Shown here: one piece after another, positions 8,604-18,400 of the stretch
Layout of the letters: every line of letters starts with the position of its first letter
How positions within the stretch are numbered: the first letter of the stretch is position 1
From: Amycolatopsis tucumanensis
GTDB lineage: Bacteria; Actinomycetota; Actinomycetes; Mycobacteriales; Pseudonocardiaceae
Direction of reading: 5' to 3'
Length of the DNA stretch: 64,000 bases
NCBI RefSeq assembly: GCF_021654135.1
Contig: NZ_JAKGSD010000029.1
Span: 1 to 64,000 of the forward strand
Program-made: the position numbers and the translations under genes
Notes under the pieces: generated by a model
What the model was told of the DNA's origin: nothing
Database searches by the model: none
The model's input: the letters and a program-made list of their open reading frames with translations, nothing else

Positions 8604-9500
8604 TTGGACACGGAGCAGATCGAGCACGACCCTGCGGACGTGTCCACCGAGGAGGAAGCCGTGGCACAGCCCGCCGGCAGGCGGGCCGCGCCGGCGGTGC
8701 TCGGCAGGCTCGCGGTCGTGGTGGTGGTGCTGGCCGCGGCGGTCGGCGGGGTCTGGGCGACCAGCGCGGTCACCCGGCCCGACCGCACCGAGACCACCAC
8801 CGAGATCCCGGACCTGGACAACGCGGCGGCACAGGTCGCGCCCGGTTCGGCGGCCCCGGTCAACGCGACCGTCGAGGGCACCCCCGCGGCGCAGACCCAG
8901 CCGCAGCAGCAACCCCAGCAGCAACAGCAGTCCGGCGGCGGCGACCTGCTTTCCCAGTGGGCGGCCAAGGTCTCCGACGTCACCGGCATCCCGGCCCGCG
9001 CGCTCGTCGCCTACGGCAACGCCGAGCTGGAGATGCGGGCCGCGCAGCCGAAGTGCCGGCTGTCCTGGGCCACGCTCGCCGGCATCGGCCGGGTCGAGTC
9101 CAACCACGGCCAGTACGGCGGCGCGGTGCTGCAGGCCAACGGGCTGCCGTCGAAGGCGATCATCGGCGTCCCGCTGGACGGGTCGCCCGGCATCAGGGCG
9201 ATCGGCGACAGCGACGGCGGCCGCTTCGACGGTGACCCGGTGTACGACCGGGCGGTCGGGCCGATGCAGTTCCTGCCCAGCACCTGGGCCCGCTACGGCG
9301 GCGGCTACAACCCGCAGCAGATCGACGCCGCCGCGCTCGCCGCGGCCAAGTACCTGTGCGTCGGCGGCCGCGACATGGCCAGCGCGAACGGCTGGTGGGC
9401 GGGAATCCTGTCGTACAACAACTCGGTCGACTACGGGCAGAAGGTGTTCGGCCTCGCCGACGCCTACGCCAAGGCCGCCCAGGTCGTCAAGGTCTCCTGA
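8604..9500 (+). CDS. membrane-anchored lytic murein transglycosylase
   Basis: This 298 aa protein has a short cytoplasmic N-terminus, one membrane anchor (LAVVVVVLAAAVGGVW), a Pro/Gln-rich linker with QPQQQPQQQQQ, and a C-terminal transglycosylase domain of the MltB/SLT2 type (TLAGIGRVESNHGQYGG with the catalytic Glu, then GPMQFLPSTWARYG). It would cleave peptidoglycan outside the membrane. The TTG start at 8604 follows GGGAGG, and codons from there are strongly GC3-biased. The GTG at 8661 behind GAGGAGGAA is a plausible alternative and would shorten the cytoplasmic tail by 19 residues. I looked for a c-di-AMP riboswitch upstream and did not see one. Confidence 0.85.
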   Translation: MDTEQIEHDPADVSTEEEAVAQPAGRRAAPAVLGRLAVVVVVLAAAVGGVWATSAVTRPDRTETTTEIPDLDNAAAQVAPGSAAPVNATVEGTPAAQTQPQQQPQQQQQSGGGDLLSQWAAKVSDVTGIPARALVAYGNAELEMRAAQPKCRLSWATLAGIGRVESNHGQYGGAVLQANGLPSKAIIGVPLDGSPGIRAIGDSDGGRFDGDPVYDRAVGPMQFLPSTWARYGGGYNPQQIDAAALAAAKYLCVGGRDMASANGWWAGILSYNNSVDYGQKVFGLADAYAKAAQVVKVS

Positions 9501-9523
9501 CCCGCGGGTGCTAGCGTCGTGGG

Positions 9524-9913
9524 GTGCCCACGGGTCTGTTCACGCCGCGCCGGATCGCGATCGGCGTCCTGTGCGTCGCCGCGTTCGCGGTCTGCTGCGG
9601 GCTGGCCTGGTGGCAGTGGAACCGGTTCGAATCGGCGAGCGGCTCGTTCCAGAACCTCGGTTACGTGCTGCAGTGGCCGCTGTTCGGCGTGTTCCCGGCG
9701 TTCATGGTGTGGCGGATCTGGAAGCTGCGCCGCGAGGCGGCCGCGGAGGACGCCGCGCCGGAGGAGTCGCGTGCCGAGTGGGGCCGCAAGCCGGTGAGCG
9801 AGGTGCCCGCGCCGCGGGTGCGCCGGGCTCCGGCCGACGACGAGGACCCCGAGCTCGCCGCGTACAACCGCTACCTGGCCGAGCTGCACGCTCGTGACCA
9901 GCGCGAGAGCTAG
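9524..9913 (+). CDS. two-span membrane protein, function unknown
   Basis: This 129 aa protein starts with GTG at 9524. There are two hydrophobic segments (residues about 10-28 and 47-65) and a charged cytoplasmic tail rich in Glu, Arg and Pro ending in YNRYLAELHARD. Similar proteins are widespread upstream of DUF3817 genes in actinobacteria. The next gene starts 14 bp after the stop, so the two are probably co-transcribed. Confidence 0.75.
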   Translation: MPTGLFTPRRIAIGVLCVAAFAVCCGLAWWQWNRFESASGSFQNLGYVLQWPLFGVFPAFMVWRIWKLRREAAAEDAAPEESRAEWGRKPVSEVPAPRVRRAPADDEDPELAAYNRYLAELHARDQRES

Positions 9914-9927
9914 AAAGGCAGACTGCG

Positions 9928-10284
9928 ATGGTGGACACCGACGAACGTGAAGGCGCCCCGGCCGCGAAGGCCGCGCCGGCCCTGCGGGGGCCGCTGCTGC
10001 GCTACCGCGTGCTGGCCTACGTCACCGGTGTCGCGCTGCTGCTGCTGACGGCGGCGTTCATCCTGAAGTACGCGTTCGACTCGCCCGGCATGATGAGCTG
10101 GGCCGGCGTCAGCCACGGCGTCTTCTACATGGTCTACCTGGTGTTCGCGGTCGACCTGGCGCTCAAGGCGCGGTGGTCGATCAAGGGCACCATCCTGGTG
10201 CTGCTCGCGGGCACCATCCCGTTCCTGTCGTTCGTCGCGGAGCGCTCGGTCACGCACCGCGTCCAGGCGGGTCGCAAGCTCTGA
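9928..10284 (+). CDS. DUF3817 integral membrane protein
   Basis: This 118 aa protein has three hydrophobic segments and the DUF3817 pattern (RVLAYVTGVALLLL, then SHGVFYMVYLVFAVDLALK and PFLSFVAERSV). The start ATG at 9928 follows AGAAAGGCAG. The last 35 bp overlap convergently with the 3' end of the spermidine synthase-like gene. Function is unknown in the family. Confidence 0.85.
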   Translation: MVDTDEREGAPAAKAAPALRGPLLRYRVLAYVTGVALLLLTAAFILKYAFDSPGMMSWAGVSHGVFYMVYLVFAVDLALKARWSIKGTILVLLAGTIPFLSFVAERSVTHRVQAGRKL

Positions 10285-11113
10285 GCGAGTAGGGCACGAC
10301 GGTCGACCCGCGCAGGGTGTCCGCGTCCAGGGTCGCCGGCCGGAAGCCGTCCAGCCGGGCGACCATCTCGCCCACCGGGTCGGCCACCTCGTCGGTCCGG
10401 CCGGACAGGAACGCCCACTCGTGCTCGTCCGAGCCGAAGTACACCGGCGTGGCGAAGACCTCCCGGAACCGCGCCCACGCCACCCGCAGCGTGTCGTTGC
10501 GCCACAGCGTCGGGCAGCCGCCCTGGCAGCACACCACGCCGCCGGGCGCGAGCAGCTTGGCGCACTGCCGCAGGAAGTCCGCGCCGTAGAGCCGGTTGTG
10601 CTGCGCCGCCGGGTCGGTGTTCTCGTCCGGCAGGTCGATCACCACCAGGTCGTACCCGCCCGGCGACGACTCGGCGAACGAGAACCCGTCCTGGTAGTGC
10701 ACCCGGATCGGTCCGTCGCCACGCTCGGCGGCTGCCAGTTCGTCGAGCGTGTAGCCGTAGGGGAGCAGCTCCGCGCACGTCCGGACCGCGACCCGGTCGA
10801 TGTCGACGTGGTCGACCTGCTCAGCGCCGAACGCCACCGCCAGCTGGCTCGCCACGCCCTCGCTCGACCCGATGATCAGCACCCGGCGCAGCTCGGCGGC
10901 CAGCAGCATCGCGGGCACCATCAGCGCCTCGTGGTAGACGAGCTGGCTCTCCTCGGTGCTCTGCCGCTCGTCGTCGCAGAACAGGGACACGCCCTGCGCG
11001 GTGCGGCCGATCAGCAGCCGCTGGAAGCCGGTGTGCTCGTCGAACAGCACCTCGGACACGTCCCACACCCGCGACAACCCGGGGCCGAGGGGCTCAACGA
11101 TCTGCCGTGACAT
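10250..11113 (-). CDS. speE: spermidine synthase-like aminopropyltransferase
   Basis: This 287 aa protein has a Rossmann methyltransferase-like fold. It shows the conserved YHEALMVPAML, the nucleotide-binding VLIIGSSEGVAS followed by VDHVDIDRVAV, and a catalytic-region VVIDLPDE. It would transfer the aminopropyl group from decarboxylated S-adenosylmethionine to putrescine (or a related diamine). It is the third gene of a minus-strand operon after a PLP decarboxylase and SpeD, with its start overlapping the SpeD stop by 20 bp. The exact acceptor amine is not evident. Confidence 0.85.
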   Translation of the reverse strand: MSRQIVEPLGPGLSRVWDVSEVLFDEHTGFQRLLIGRTAQGVSLFCDDERQSTEESQLVYHEALMVPAMLLAAELRRVLIIGSSEGVASQLAVAFGAEQVDHVDIDRVAVRTCAELLPYGYTLDELAAAERGDGPIRVHYQDGFSFAESSPGGYDLVVIDLPDENTDPAAQHNRLYGADFLRQCAKLLAPGGVVCCQGGCPTLWRNDTLRVAWARFREVFATPVYFGSDEHEWAFLSGRTDEVADPVGEMVARLDGFRPATLDADTLRGSTVVPYSLRACDPPGRGA

Positions 11114-11474
11114 GCTTCTCCCCGCGCTCGACGACCGACATCTCCACGTCCGCGGCGCCCAGCGCGGCGGACAGCAACCGCACCGCGAGCACCGGGTCCG
11201 CCTGGTCCCCGCAGGTGAACACGTCCGCGAACACCGCGCCGATCTCCGGATAGGTGTGCACCGAGGCGTGCGACTCGGCCAGCAGCGCCAGCACCGTCAC
11301 GCCCTGCGGCTCGAACCGGTGGCCGACCACCTCGCGGACCGTCGCCCCGGCCTCGGTCACCGCGGACCGCAACGCCTCACGCAGGAACGCCGGATCGTCC
11401 AGCAGGCCGGGGGCGATGCCCCGCAGCTCGGCGAGGACGTGCCGTCCGGCGAACGCGCCGATCTCACGCGCCAT
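11094..11474 (-). CDS. speD: S-adenosylmethionine decarboxylase proenzyme
   Basis: This 126 aa protein is of the small bacterial class 1B type. It contains ESHASVHTYPE, in which autocleavage before Ser68 would create the pyruvoyl cofactor. His73 and the later FTCGD cysteine match the processing and proton-donor residues of the Thermotoga enzyme. It decarboxylates SAM to supply the aminopropyl donor for the neighbouring SpeE-like enzyme. The ATG at 11474 lies inside the end of the upstream decarboxylase gene (11-bp overlap). Confidence 0.9.
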   Translation of the reverse strand: MAREIGAFAGRHVLAELRGIAPGLLDDPAFLREALRSAVTEAGATVREVVGHRFEPQGVTVLALLAESHASVHTYPEIGAVFADVFTCGDQADPVLAVRLLSAALGAADVEMSVVERGEKHVTADR

Positions 11475-12612
11475 CGGCGAGCACGCCTCCTTCCAGGCAG
11501 TAGGTGCGCAGGGGCGGGATCCCGTTGAACGCCACCGACGAGTAGCTCGCCGTGTACGCGCCGGCGTCGAGGATGTCGATCCGGTCACCGGCGCGCAGCG
11601 ACAGCGGCAGCTCGTACGGGGTCCGTTGGTACAGCACGTCGTCACCGTCGCACGTCGGCCCGGCGAGCACGACGGGACCCCGCTCACCGCCGCGGTCCAC
11701 CGGTTCCAGCCGGTAGGGGATGGCCTCGTTCTCGGTCTCGGCGAGCCCGTTGTACCGGCCGACGTCGAGGTAGACCCAGCGCCGTCCGAACCGGGTGGCC
11801 ACCAGCACCACCTCGGTGCGGATCAGCCCGGCCTCGGCGACCACGGCCCGGCCGGGTTCGAGCAGCACCTCCGGCTCGTCCGGGAAGTACGCGGCCACCG
11901 CGGACCGGATCGCCCCGGCGTACCCGGCGAGCGACGGCACTGCTTCGCGGTAGGTGATGCCGAACCCGCCGCCGATGTTCAGCCGCCGCGGCCGCACCCC
12001 GCGGGCCGCGCAGTCGGCGAAGATCTTCGCGGCCGCGGCGACACCGGCCTCCCACGCACCCGGGTCCGGCTGCTGCGATCCGACGTGGAACGCGATCCCG
12101 GCCGCGTCCAGGCCCAGCCGGTCCGCCTCGGCGAGCAGGTCGGCGGCCCGGTCCGGCTCGCAGCCGAACTTCTGCCCGAACGGCGTGGCCGAAGCCGGGC
12201 CGTCCACCAGTACCCGCACCGACACCGACGCGCCCGGCGCGTGCTCGGCCAGCGCGGCCAGGTCACCGGGGGCGTCGGTGGTGAAGTCACGCACCCCGCG
12301 CGCCCACGCGAACGCGATGTCGGCCGGTTTCTTGATCGTGTTCCCGTAGGACAGCGCCGCCGGCTCCGCGCCGGCCGCCAGGCACGCCTCGATCTCCGCC
12401 GGGCTCGCGACGTCGAACCCGCCGCCCGCGCCGAGCACGGCCCGCAGCACCGCGGGCTCGGGGTTGGCCTTGACCGCGTAACGCAGACGCGCGCGCGGGA
12501 ACTCGCGGACGAACTCCCGCACGCGCTCGGCGACCGTGTCCGTGTCCACGACCAGGCACGGCGTGGCGGGGCCTGCTTCGCTCAGGAACCGCCTGATCCG
12601 CTCAACGCTCAC
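11464..12612 (-). CDS. type III PLP-dependent ornithine/lysine-type decarboxylase
   Basis: This 382 aa protein has the alanine-racemase-fold decarboxylase architecture. The PLP lysine is in YAVKANP (about residue 48), followed by FDVASPAEIE, the His motif AFHVGSQ, the phosphate-binding NIGGGFG, EPGRAVV, and the C-terminal active-site GPTCDGDDVL. It is most like eukaryote-type ornithine decarboxylases found in bacteria and would make putrescine or cadaverine. It heads the operon with speD and speE, so putrescine for spermidine is the natural reading. The substrate cannot be settled by eye. Confidence 0.88.
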   Translation of the reverse strand: MSVERIRRFLSEAGPATPCLVVDTDTVAERVREFVREFPRARLRYAVKANPEPAVLRAVLGAGGGFDVASPAEIEACLAAGAEPAALSYGNTIKKPADIAFAWARGVRDFTTDAPGDLAALAEHAPGASVSVRVLVDGPASATPFGQKFGCEPDRAADLLAEADRLGLDAAGIAFHVGSQQPDPGAWEAGVAAAAKIFADCAARGVRPRRLNIGGGFGITYREAVPSLAGYAGAIRSAVAAYFPDEPEVLLEPGRAVVAEAGLIRTEVVLVATRFGRRWVYLDVGRYNGLAETENEAIPYRLEPVDRGGERGPVVLAGPTCDGDDVLYQRTPYELPLSLRAGDRIDILDAGAYTASYSSVAFNGIPPLRTYCLEGGVLADGA

Positions 12613-12624
12613 CCGTGAAGCGTC

Positions 12625-14232
12625 TCAGGAGCCGATCCCGGTCAGCGAACGGACCTCCATCTCGGCGTGCTTGCGCGGGTCGGCCTTGTCCTTGGCCAGG
12701 ATCGTGCCGAGGAAGCCGCACAGGAACGAGAACGGGATCGACACCAGGCCCGGGTTCTTCAGCGGGAACCAGTGGAAGTCCACGCCCTTGATGATCGAGT
12801 CCGGCGAACCGGACACCACCGGCGAGAAGATCACCAGCACCAGGCACGCGCCGAGGCCGCCGTAGATGGCCCACAGCGTGCCGGTGGTGTTGAACCGCTT
12901 CCAGAACAGGGAGTACAGCAGCGTCGACAGGTTCGCCGAGGCCGCGACCGCGAACGCCAGCGCGACCAGGAACGCGATGTTCTGCCCGTTGGCGAGGATG
13001 CCGCCGATGATCGCCAGCACCCCGATCCCGATCGCGGTGAAACGCGCCACCCGCACCTCGTCGACCGGGTCGGCGTGGCCGCGCTTGAAGATGTTGGCGT
13101 ACACGTCGTGGGCGAAGGACGCCGACGCGGTCAGCGTCAGGCCGGCCACCACCGCCAGGATCGTGGCGAACGCGACCGCCGCGATGATGCCCAGCAGCAG
13201 CGTGCCGCCGATGTGCAGCGCCAGCAGCGGCGCCGCGGAGTTCTCGCCACCGGGCGCGGCCTTGATCTGGTCGGTGCCGACCAGCGCGGCCGCGCCGAAG
13301 CCGATGACCAGGGTGCACAGGTAGAACACGAACATGCAGGCGGTGGCCCACACGACCGAGCGGCGCGCTTCGTGCGAGTTCGGCACCGTGTAGAAGCGCA
13401 TCAGCACGTGCGGCAGCGCGGCCGCGCCCAGGATCAGCGCGACGGCCAGCGACACGAAGTCCAGCTTCGTGGTGCCGTTCGCGCCGTACTGGCCGCCCGG
13501 CTCGAGCAGCTTCCCGCCCATCGGGCTGTGGTAGGCCGCCTGCGAGAGCAGGTTCGACAGGCTGAAGCCGAACTTGCCGAACAGGAACACGGTCATCAGC
13601 ACCGCGGACAGGATCAGGATGGTGGCCTTGATGATCTGGACGTACGTCGTGCCCTTCATGCCGCCGACCAGCACGTACAGCACCATGACGATGCCGACCA
13701 CGGCGATGATCAGGGCCTGGCCGAGCCCGCCGTGGATGTTCAGCAGCAGCGCGATCAGACCGCCGGCGCCCGCCATCTGGGCCAGCATGTAGAACAGCGA
13801 GATGACCAGCGTCGACGTCGCGGCGGCGGCGCGCACCGGGCGCTGCTTCATCCGGAAGCTCAGCACGTCGCCCATGGTGAAGCGGCCGGTGTTGCGCAGC
13901 AGCTCCGCGATGAGCAGCAGGTCGACCAGCCAGGCGACCAGGAAGCCGATCGAGTAGAGGAACCCGTCGTAGCCGTGCACGGCGATCGCGCCCGCGATGC
14001 CGAGGAACGACGCGGCCGACAGGAAGTCACCGGACAACGCGATGCCGTTCTGCCGCCCGGTGAACGCGCTGCCCGCGGCGTAGTAGTCGGAGCGCGAGGA
14101 GTTCCGGCTGCTCACGCGGTACACGACGAACAGCGTGATGGCGACGAAGAGCGCGAAGACGGCGATGTTCACGACCGGGTTGCTGGCCGCGGTCGCACCG
14201 CCTGCGGCGAGAAGGTGGTTCATCGGGGTCAC
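12625..14232 (-). CDS. actP: cation/acetate symporter, sodium:solute symporter family
   Basis: This 535 aa protein is a sodium/solute symporter with about 13 hydrophobic helices. ActP-like motifs include YYAAGSAFTGRQNGIALSGD near the N-terminus and AALPHVLMRFYTVP in the middle. It probably imports acetate or other short monocarboxylates. The GTG at 14232 overlaps the DUF485 stop (GTGA) and follows AGGAG; the ATG at 14223 is an alternative three residues in. Pairing with an upstream DUF485 protein is typical of actP operons. Confidence 0.9.
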   Translation of the reverse strand: MTPMNHLLAAGGATAASNPVVNIAVFALFVAITLFVVYRVSSRNSSRSDYYAAGSAFTGRQNGIALSGDFLSAASFLGIAGAIAVHGYDGFLYSIGFLVAWLVDLLLIAELLRNTGRFTMGDVLSFRMKQRPVRAAAATSTLVISLFYMLAQMAGAGGLIALLLNIHGGLGQALIIAVVGIVMVLYVLVGGMKGTTYVQIIKATILILSAVLMTVFLFGKFGFSLSNLLSQAAYHSPMGGKLLEPGGQYGANGTTKLDFVSLAVALILGAAALPHVLMRFYTVPNSHEARRSVVWATACMFVFYLCTLVIGFGAAALVGTDQIKAAPGGENSAAPLLALHIGGTLLLGIIAAVAFATILAVVAGLTLTASASFAHDVYANIFKRGHADPVDEVRVARFTAIGIGVLAIIGGILANGQNIAFLVALAFAVAASANLSTLLYSLFWKRFNTTGTLWAIYGGLGACLVLVIFSPVVSGSPDSIIKGVDFHWFPLKNPGLVSIPFSFLCGFLGTILAKDKADPRKHAEMEVRSLTGIGS

Positions 14233-14651
14233 TGCACTCCTGCCTGGCGGCGGACCTCGTCCACCTCGGGGTCGATCCGGCGCCGCGCGAACCGCAGGTA
14301 GGCGGCCGTGATCGCGGCGGTCGAGACGAACTGGAGGATCCCGAGGACGATCCCGACGTTGACCTCGCCGAACACCTTGATGCTCATGAAGTCGTGCGCG
14401 TACGCGGCGAGCAGCACGTAGAGGAGGTACCAGAGCACGAACGCCAGGCTCATCGGGAACACGAAGCGGCGGAACCGGCTGCGCAGCGCGGTGAACTCCT
14501 CGCTGCGCTGGATCGCGACGAAGTCCGGGCCCGTCCGGCGGCGCGGGCCGGGCGGCTCGGGAGTGGTCGGGCTGCTGCTGCCGAACAGCGGCCGCATCTG
14601 TCCCGTGTCCTCCACGGGGTTGCGCGCAGCGGTGCGGGCGACGTTCTGCAT
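14229..14651 (-). CDS. DUF485 membrane protein
   Basis: This 140 aa protein has a Pro/Arg-rich N-terminus, then the DUF485 core: SEEFTALRSRFRRFVFPMS, a first helix (LAFVLWYLLYVLLAAYA) and a second helix (VGIVLGILQFVSTAAIT). The ATG at 14651 has a strong GGGAGG upstream and is preferred to an earlier in-frame start. DUF485 proteins accompany acetate permeases and may be accessory subunits. The stop overlaps the symporter start. Confidence 0.85.
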   Translation of the reverse strand: MQNVARTAARNPVEDTGQMRPLFGSSSPTTPEPPGPRRRTGPDFVAIQRSEEFTALRSRFRRFVFPMSLAFVLWYLLYVLLAAYAHDFMSIKVFGEVNVGIVLGILQFVSTAAITAAYLRFARRRIDPEVDEVRRQAGVQ

Positions 14652-15498
14652 CTCTGCCTCCCGGCGAGCGAGCGAAGTCGGCGAAAATCCTTCGGGAGCG
14701 CACATGCTAGCCACGGCGACCTGCGCCTCCGACAGCGGAGGACCTCTTCAGAGTGAAGCGGGTCTGCGCCACCCGGACGGGTTAATCCGCTGATCGGGCG
14801 AAAGGCGGGCGGGATTCCGCCGAAGCACGTAACCGGCTGTGAAGTGGCGCGGGGTGCCGTCCCTGGAAGGGGTGAGGGGCGTCAAGACGCGCAACACCGC
14901 GGCGGTGGTGGGAAAACGCTGGCCAACGGCGGTGACCGGGCAGAAATCCACGTCACAGCGAAAGCCACAAGATCGGGCGGTATTAGGCCGCGCCGCCACA
15001 GCGCGTTCGCACGGTCGGTGCGGATTTTCCGATTCATCCCAGTAAACTCTGGGCTAAGTGGGTGACAGGTCCACGGTGTGGGGGTGCCCTGCCGTAACCA
15101 CGCACCCCGCTTGTGCTGCCCTGACAAGGCATTTCGCGTAAACCCCTTGTCACCAGCGGTATTTCCGCAGGTCAGCACCCCCGGATTCGGCGGGCTTCGG
15201 CTGAGCCCGTTTGGTGTACGCTTCCGGGGCCACGCTGACTCGCTGTGACCGAGCGTAAACCGGTGTTGTGCGCGGCATCGTGCACACCGCATGATGCACC
15301 GGCAACGGCGCCGGGCCGGTCCGGCGGGACGGCGGGCGGCCGGGACAGCGCCGTCGGCTGGGGCTGCAGGAGAAGCGACGAAGTTCCACCCGTGATGAGG
15401 AGAGCCATGCGGTTGAGGCCACGCGGTGCCGTCGCCGTGCGCTCCGGCACGGGTCCGGCCCACCACGCACAGCAGACGCCGGACAGGGAGTCACCTTC
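14652..15498. other. 847-bp intergenic region between divergent units
   Basis: This region separates the minus-strand DUF485-actP operon from the plus-strand conservon. It contains the bipartite motif at 14769-14796, a CCCAG/CTGGG inverted repeat around a possible -10 TAAACT near 15043, a GGGGTGC/GCACCCC inverted repeat (15081-15108), and TGACAAGG/CCTTGTCA (15122-15152). No credible gene is seen; open frames here lack ribosome-binding sites and codon bias. Confidence 0.6.
15122..15152. repeat. inverted repeat upstream of the conservon
   Basis: TGACAAGG (15122-15129) and CCTTGTCA (15145-15152) form an 8-bp inverted repeat with a 15-nt spacer. It may be an operator or a leader hairpin. Confidence 0.3.
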
Positions 15499-18400
15499 GT
15501 GACCGTTGCAGGACAGGGCCAAGTGCCTGTGGGACAGCTCCTCGGCCAGCAACCGAAGGAGCCGTCGAAGTGGGCCACGCTCACGCGCTGGCGGGACTGG
15601 CGGCTCTCCGCCAAGCTCGCCGCCGTGTCGCTGGTGCCCATCGTGGTCGCCCTGGTGCTGGGCGGGATCACGATCGGCAACCAGGTCGAACGCTCCGGCA
15701 ACTACGAGCGGATGAACCGGCTGGTCGAGCTCAACGGCACGGTCCGCACGCTCGTCGACGCGCTGCAGCAGGAGCGCACCGAGACCGCGGCGCTGCTCAC
15801 GCAGGGCACGGTCGGCAGCTCCCCGCAGCTGGACGCCGCCCGCAGGCTGGTGGACGAGGCGACCGGGCCGGTCAGCAGCGCCACCGGGCACGCCGCCGAC
15901 GCCGACGACGGTGTCCGCGCGCCCGGCGAAGCCGCGCAGGCCGCCGTCGGACGGCTCCCCGAGGTTCGCCGCCAGGTCGCGGAGGGCCGCCTCGACGCGG
16001 TGCAGGCGCTGGCCGCCTACAGCGAGATGACCGAGTCGCTGATCGGGCTGGACACCGCGCTGGTCGCCGGCATCGGCGACGACGCCATCGGCGGCACGCC
16101 GAGCGCGTTGCACGACGTGCTGGTGGTGAAGGAGGAGGCGTCCACCGCGCAGTCGCTGCTCGGCTACGGCATCGCGCGCGGCAACCTCACCCCGAGCCAG
16201 CTCAACGACCTGCGCACGGCGGAGCTGCGGCTGACCGACCGGCTCGCCGACTTCCGGGCCGCGGCCAGCTCCGCCCAGGAGGCCCAGTTCGACCGCTCCG
16301 TGATGGGGCAGGACTTCAACACCCGCAGCCGCCTGGTGAACGGCGTGCTCGCGGCGGAGGGCGCGTCGGTGCCCAGCGCGCTGCGCGGCATCTCGGCCCA
16401 GCAGTGGACCGCTGTGTCGGCGTCGGTGATCGCCGCGTTGAACACCGTGAGCGACAGCCTGGGCGACGAGCTCACGACCACCTCCGCGGACCTCGCGGAC
16501 AGCGCGGGCACCGACGCGGGTCTGCTCGCGGTGCTGCTGTTCCTCGCGCTCGTGGTCACCGCCGCGGTCGTCATCCTCATCACCCGCCAGCTGCTGCAGT
16601 CGCTGCGGATGCTGCGCGCGGGCGCACTGGACGTCGCCGACCGGCAGCTGCCCGCCGCGGTGCAGAACATCCAGGAAGGCCGCGAGCAGAGCACCGACGT
16701 GCAGCCGTTGTCGGTCGGCACCACCGACGAGATCGGCGAGGTGGCCAAGGCCTTCGACGCGGTGCACAGCCAGGCGCTGCGCCTCGCGGTCGAGCAGGCC
16801 AACATGCGCACCGGCTACAGCAGCGTGTTCGTCAACCTCTCGCGCCGCAGCCAGAGCCTCGTGCAGCGGCAGCTGCAGCTGATCGAGCGGCTGGAGCGGG
16901 ACGAGGAGGACGCCGACCAGCTGGCGACCCTGTTCCAGCTCGACCACCTCGCGACCCGCATGCGGCGCAACAACGAGAACCTGATGGTGCTCTCCGGCGC
17001 CGAGCCGGGCCGCCGCTCCGGCCAGCCGGTCACCACCTCCGACGTGCTGCGCGCCGCGGTGTCGGAGATCGAGCAGTACCAGCGCGTCGTCGTGCAGACG
17101 CCGCCGGAGGCCCGCATCGTGGGCTTCGCGGCGAGCGACCTGATGCGCCTGGTCGCGGAGCTGCTGGACAACGCGACCGCGTTCTCCGCGCCGGAGACCC
17201 AGGTGACGGTGACGACCCGCGCCGCCGACCACGGCGGCCTGGTCATCGACATCATCGACCAGGGCATCGGCATGAACGAGGCCGAGGTCGCCGAGGCCAA
17301 CGCCCGGCTGACCGAGGCCGGCACGGTCGACCTCGCGACCTCGCGCCGCATGGGCCTGTTCGTGGTCGGCCGCCTCGCCGGGCGTCACGACATCGGCGTG
17401 GTCCTGCACGGCGGCAAGGACATCGTGGGTGTGCGGGCCACCGTCACGGTGCCCGCGGACCTGGTGATGGACCTGCCCGCGCCTGCCCCGGCCCGGCCGG
17501 ACCCGTCGACCGCGCTGCCGCGGCGGCGCACGGTCAACGGCGCCGGGCGGCCGGAGGCGCTGGCGAACTTCGGCCAGACGCCGGGTGACGGGGCCAGCAG
17601 CCCGTCCTGGACGCAGAACGGGCACTCCGGTGTGCTGCCGCCGCGGCCGCCGTCGGACCTGGAGATCTCGGGTACCGCGTTGTTCACGCCGATTCCGGCG
17701 GAGGGGGAGGAGCCTGCGGCGCCGCCCGCACCCGCGCCCGCCCCGGCCGCCGAGGCGCCCGCCGAGCCGGAGCCGGAGCCCGCGCCGGGTGAGCTGCCCA
17801 GCGGCAAGGCGTTGTTCACGGCGAACAGCAGCCCGCTGTCGGAGTGGTGGAGCTCGGCGGCGAACGAGCCGAAGCCCGCGACGCCGCCGCCGTCGCGCCG
17901 CGAGACGACGCCGATCTTCGACGAGACCCTGTCGGCCTGGTTCCGCAGCGACGACCCGCCCGCCGCCTCCTCGAAGACGGCCGAGTCCACTTCGGACAAG
18001 GCGGGCGCTTCGGGCGACAAGGCGGCCAGCGGCTGGGACTTCGCGGTCGACGAGAACTGGCGCGCGGTCCAGGCGGCGTCCCAGGTGGAGCCGAAGACCT
18101 TCACCGATGCGGGCCTGCCGAAGCGCCGCCGTGGCGAGCAGTTGCTGCCCGGCAGCGCCGCGGCGGAGACCCCGGCGCCGAACCCGCAGCGCGAGATCCC
18201 GGTCCGCGACCCGGCGGACGTGCGGGGCAGGCTGAGCAGCTTCCAGCGCGGCGTGAACAGGGCCCGCCACGCGAAGCGCGACCAGCCCGAAGGCGCTGGG
18301 GTGCCGGAAAGCGCTGCCAGCGCGCAGAGCACCGCACCGACTACCGGGAGCGAGGCCTCGTCGGGGGCCGAGGCGTCGCCGGGTGGGCTGCCGCGCCGGC

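Noticed and set aside
14748..14999. 83-codon minus-strand ORF in the intergenic region
   Set aside because: No ribosome-binding site, poor codon bias, and it overlaps the bipartite repeat motif.
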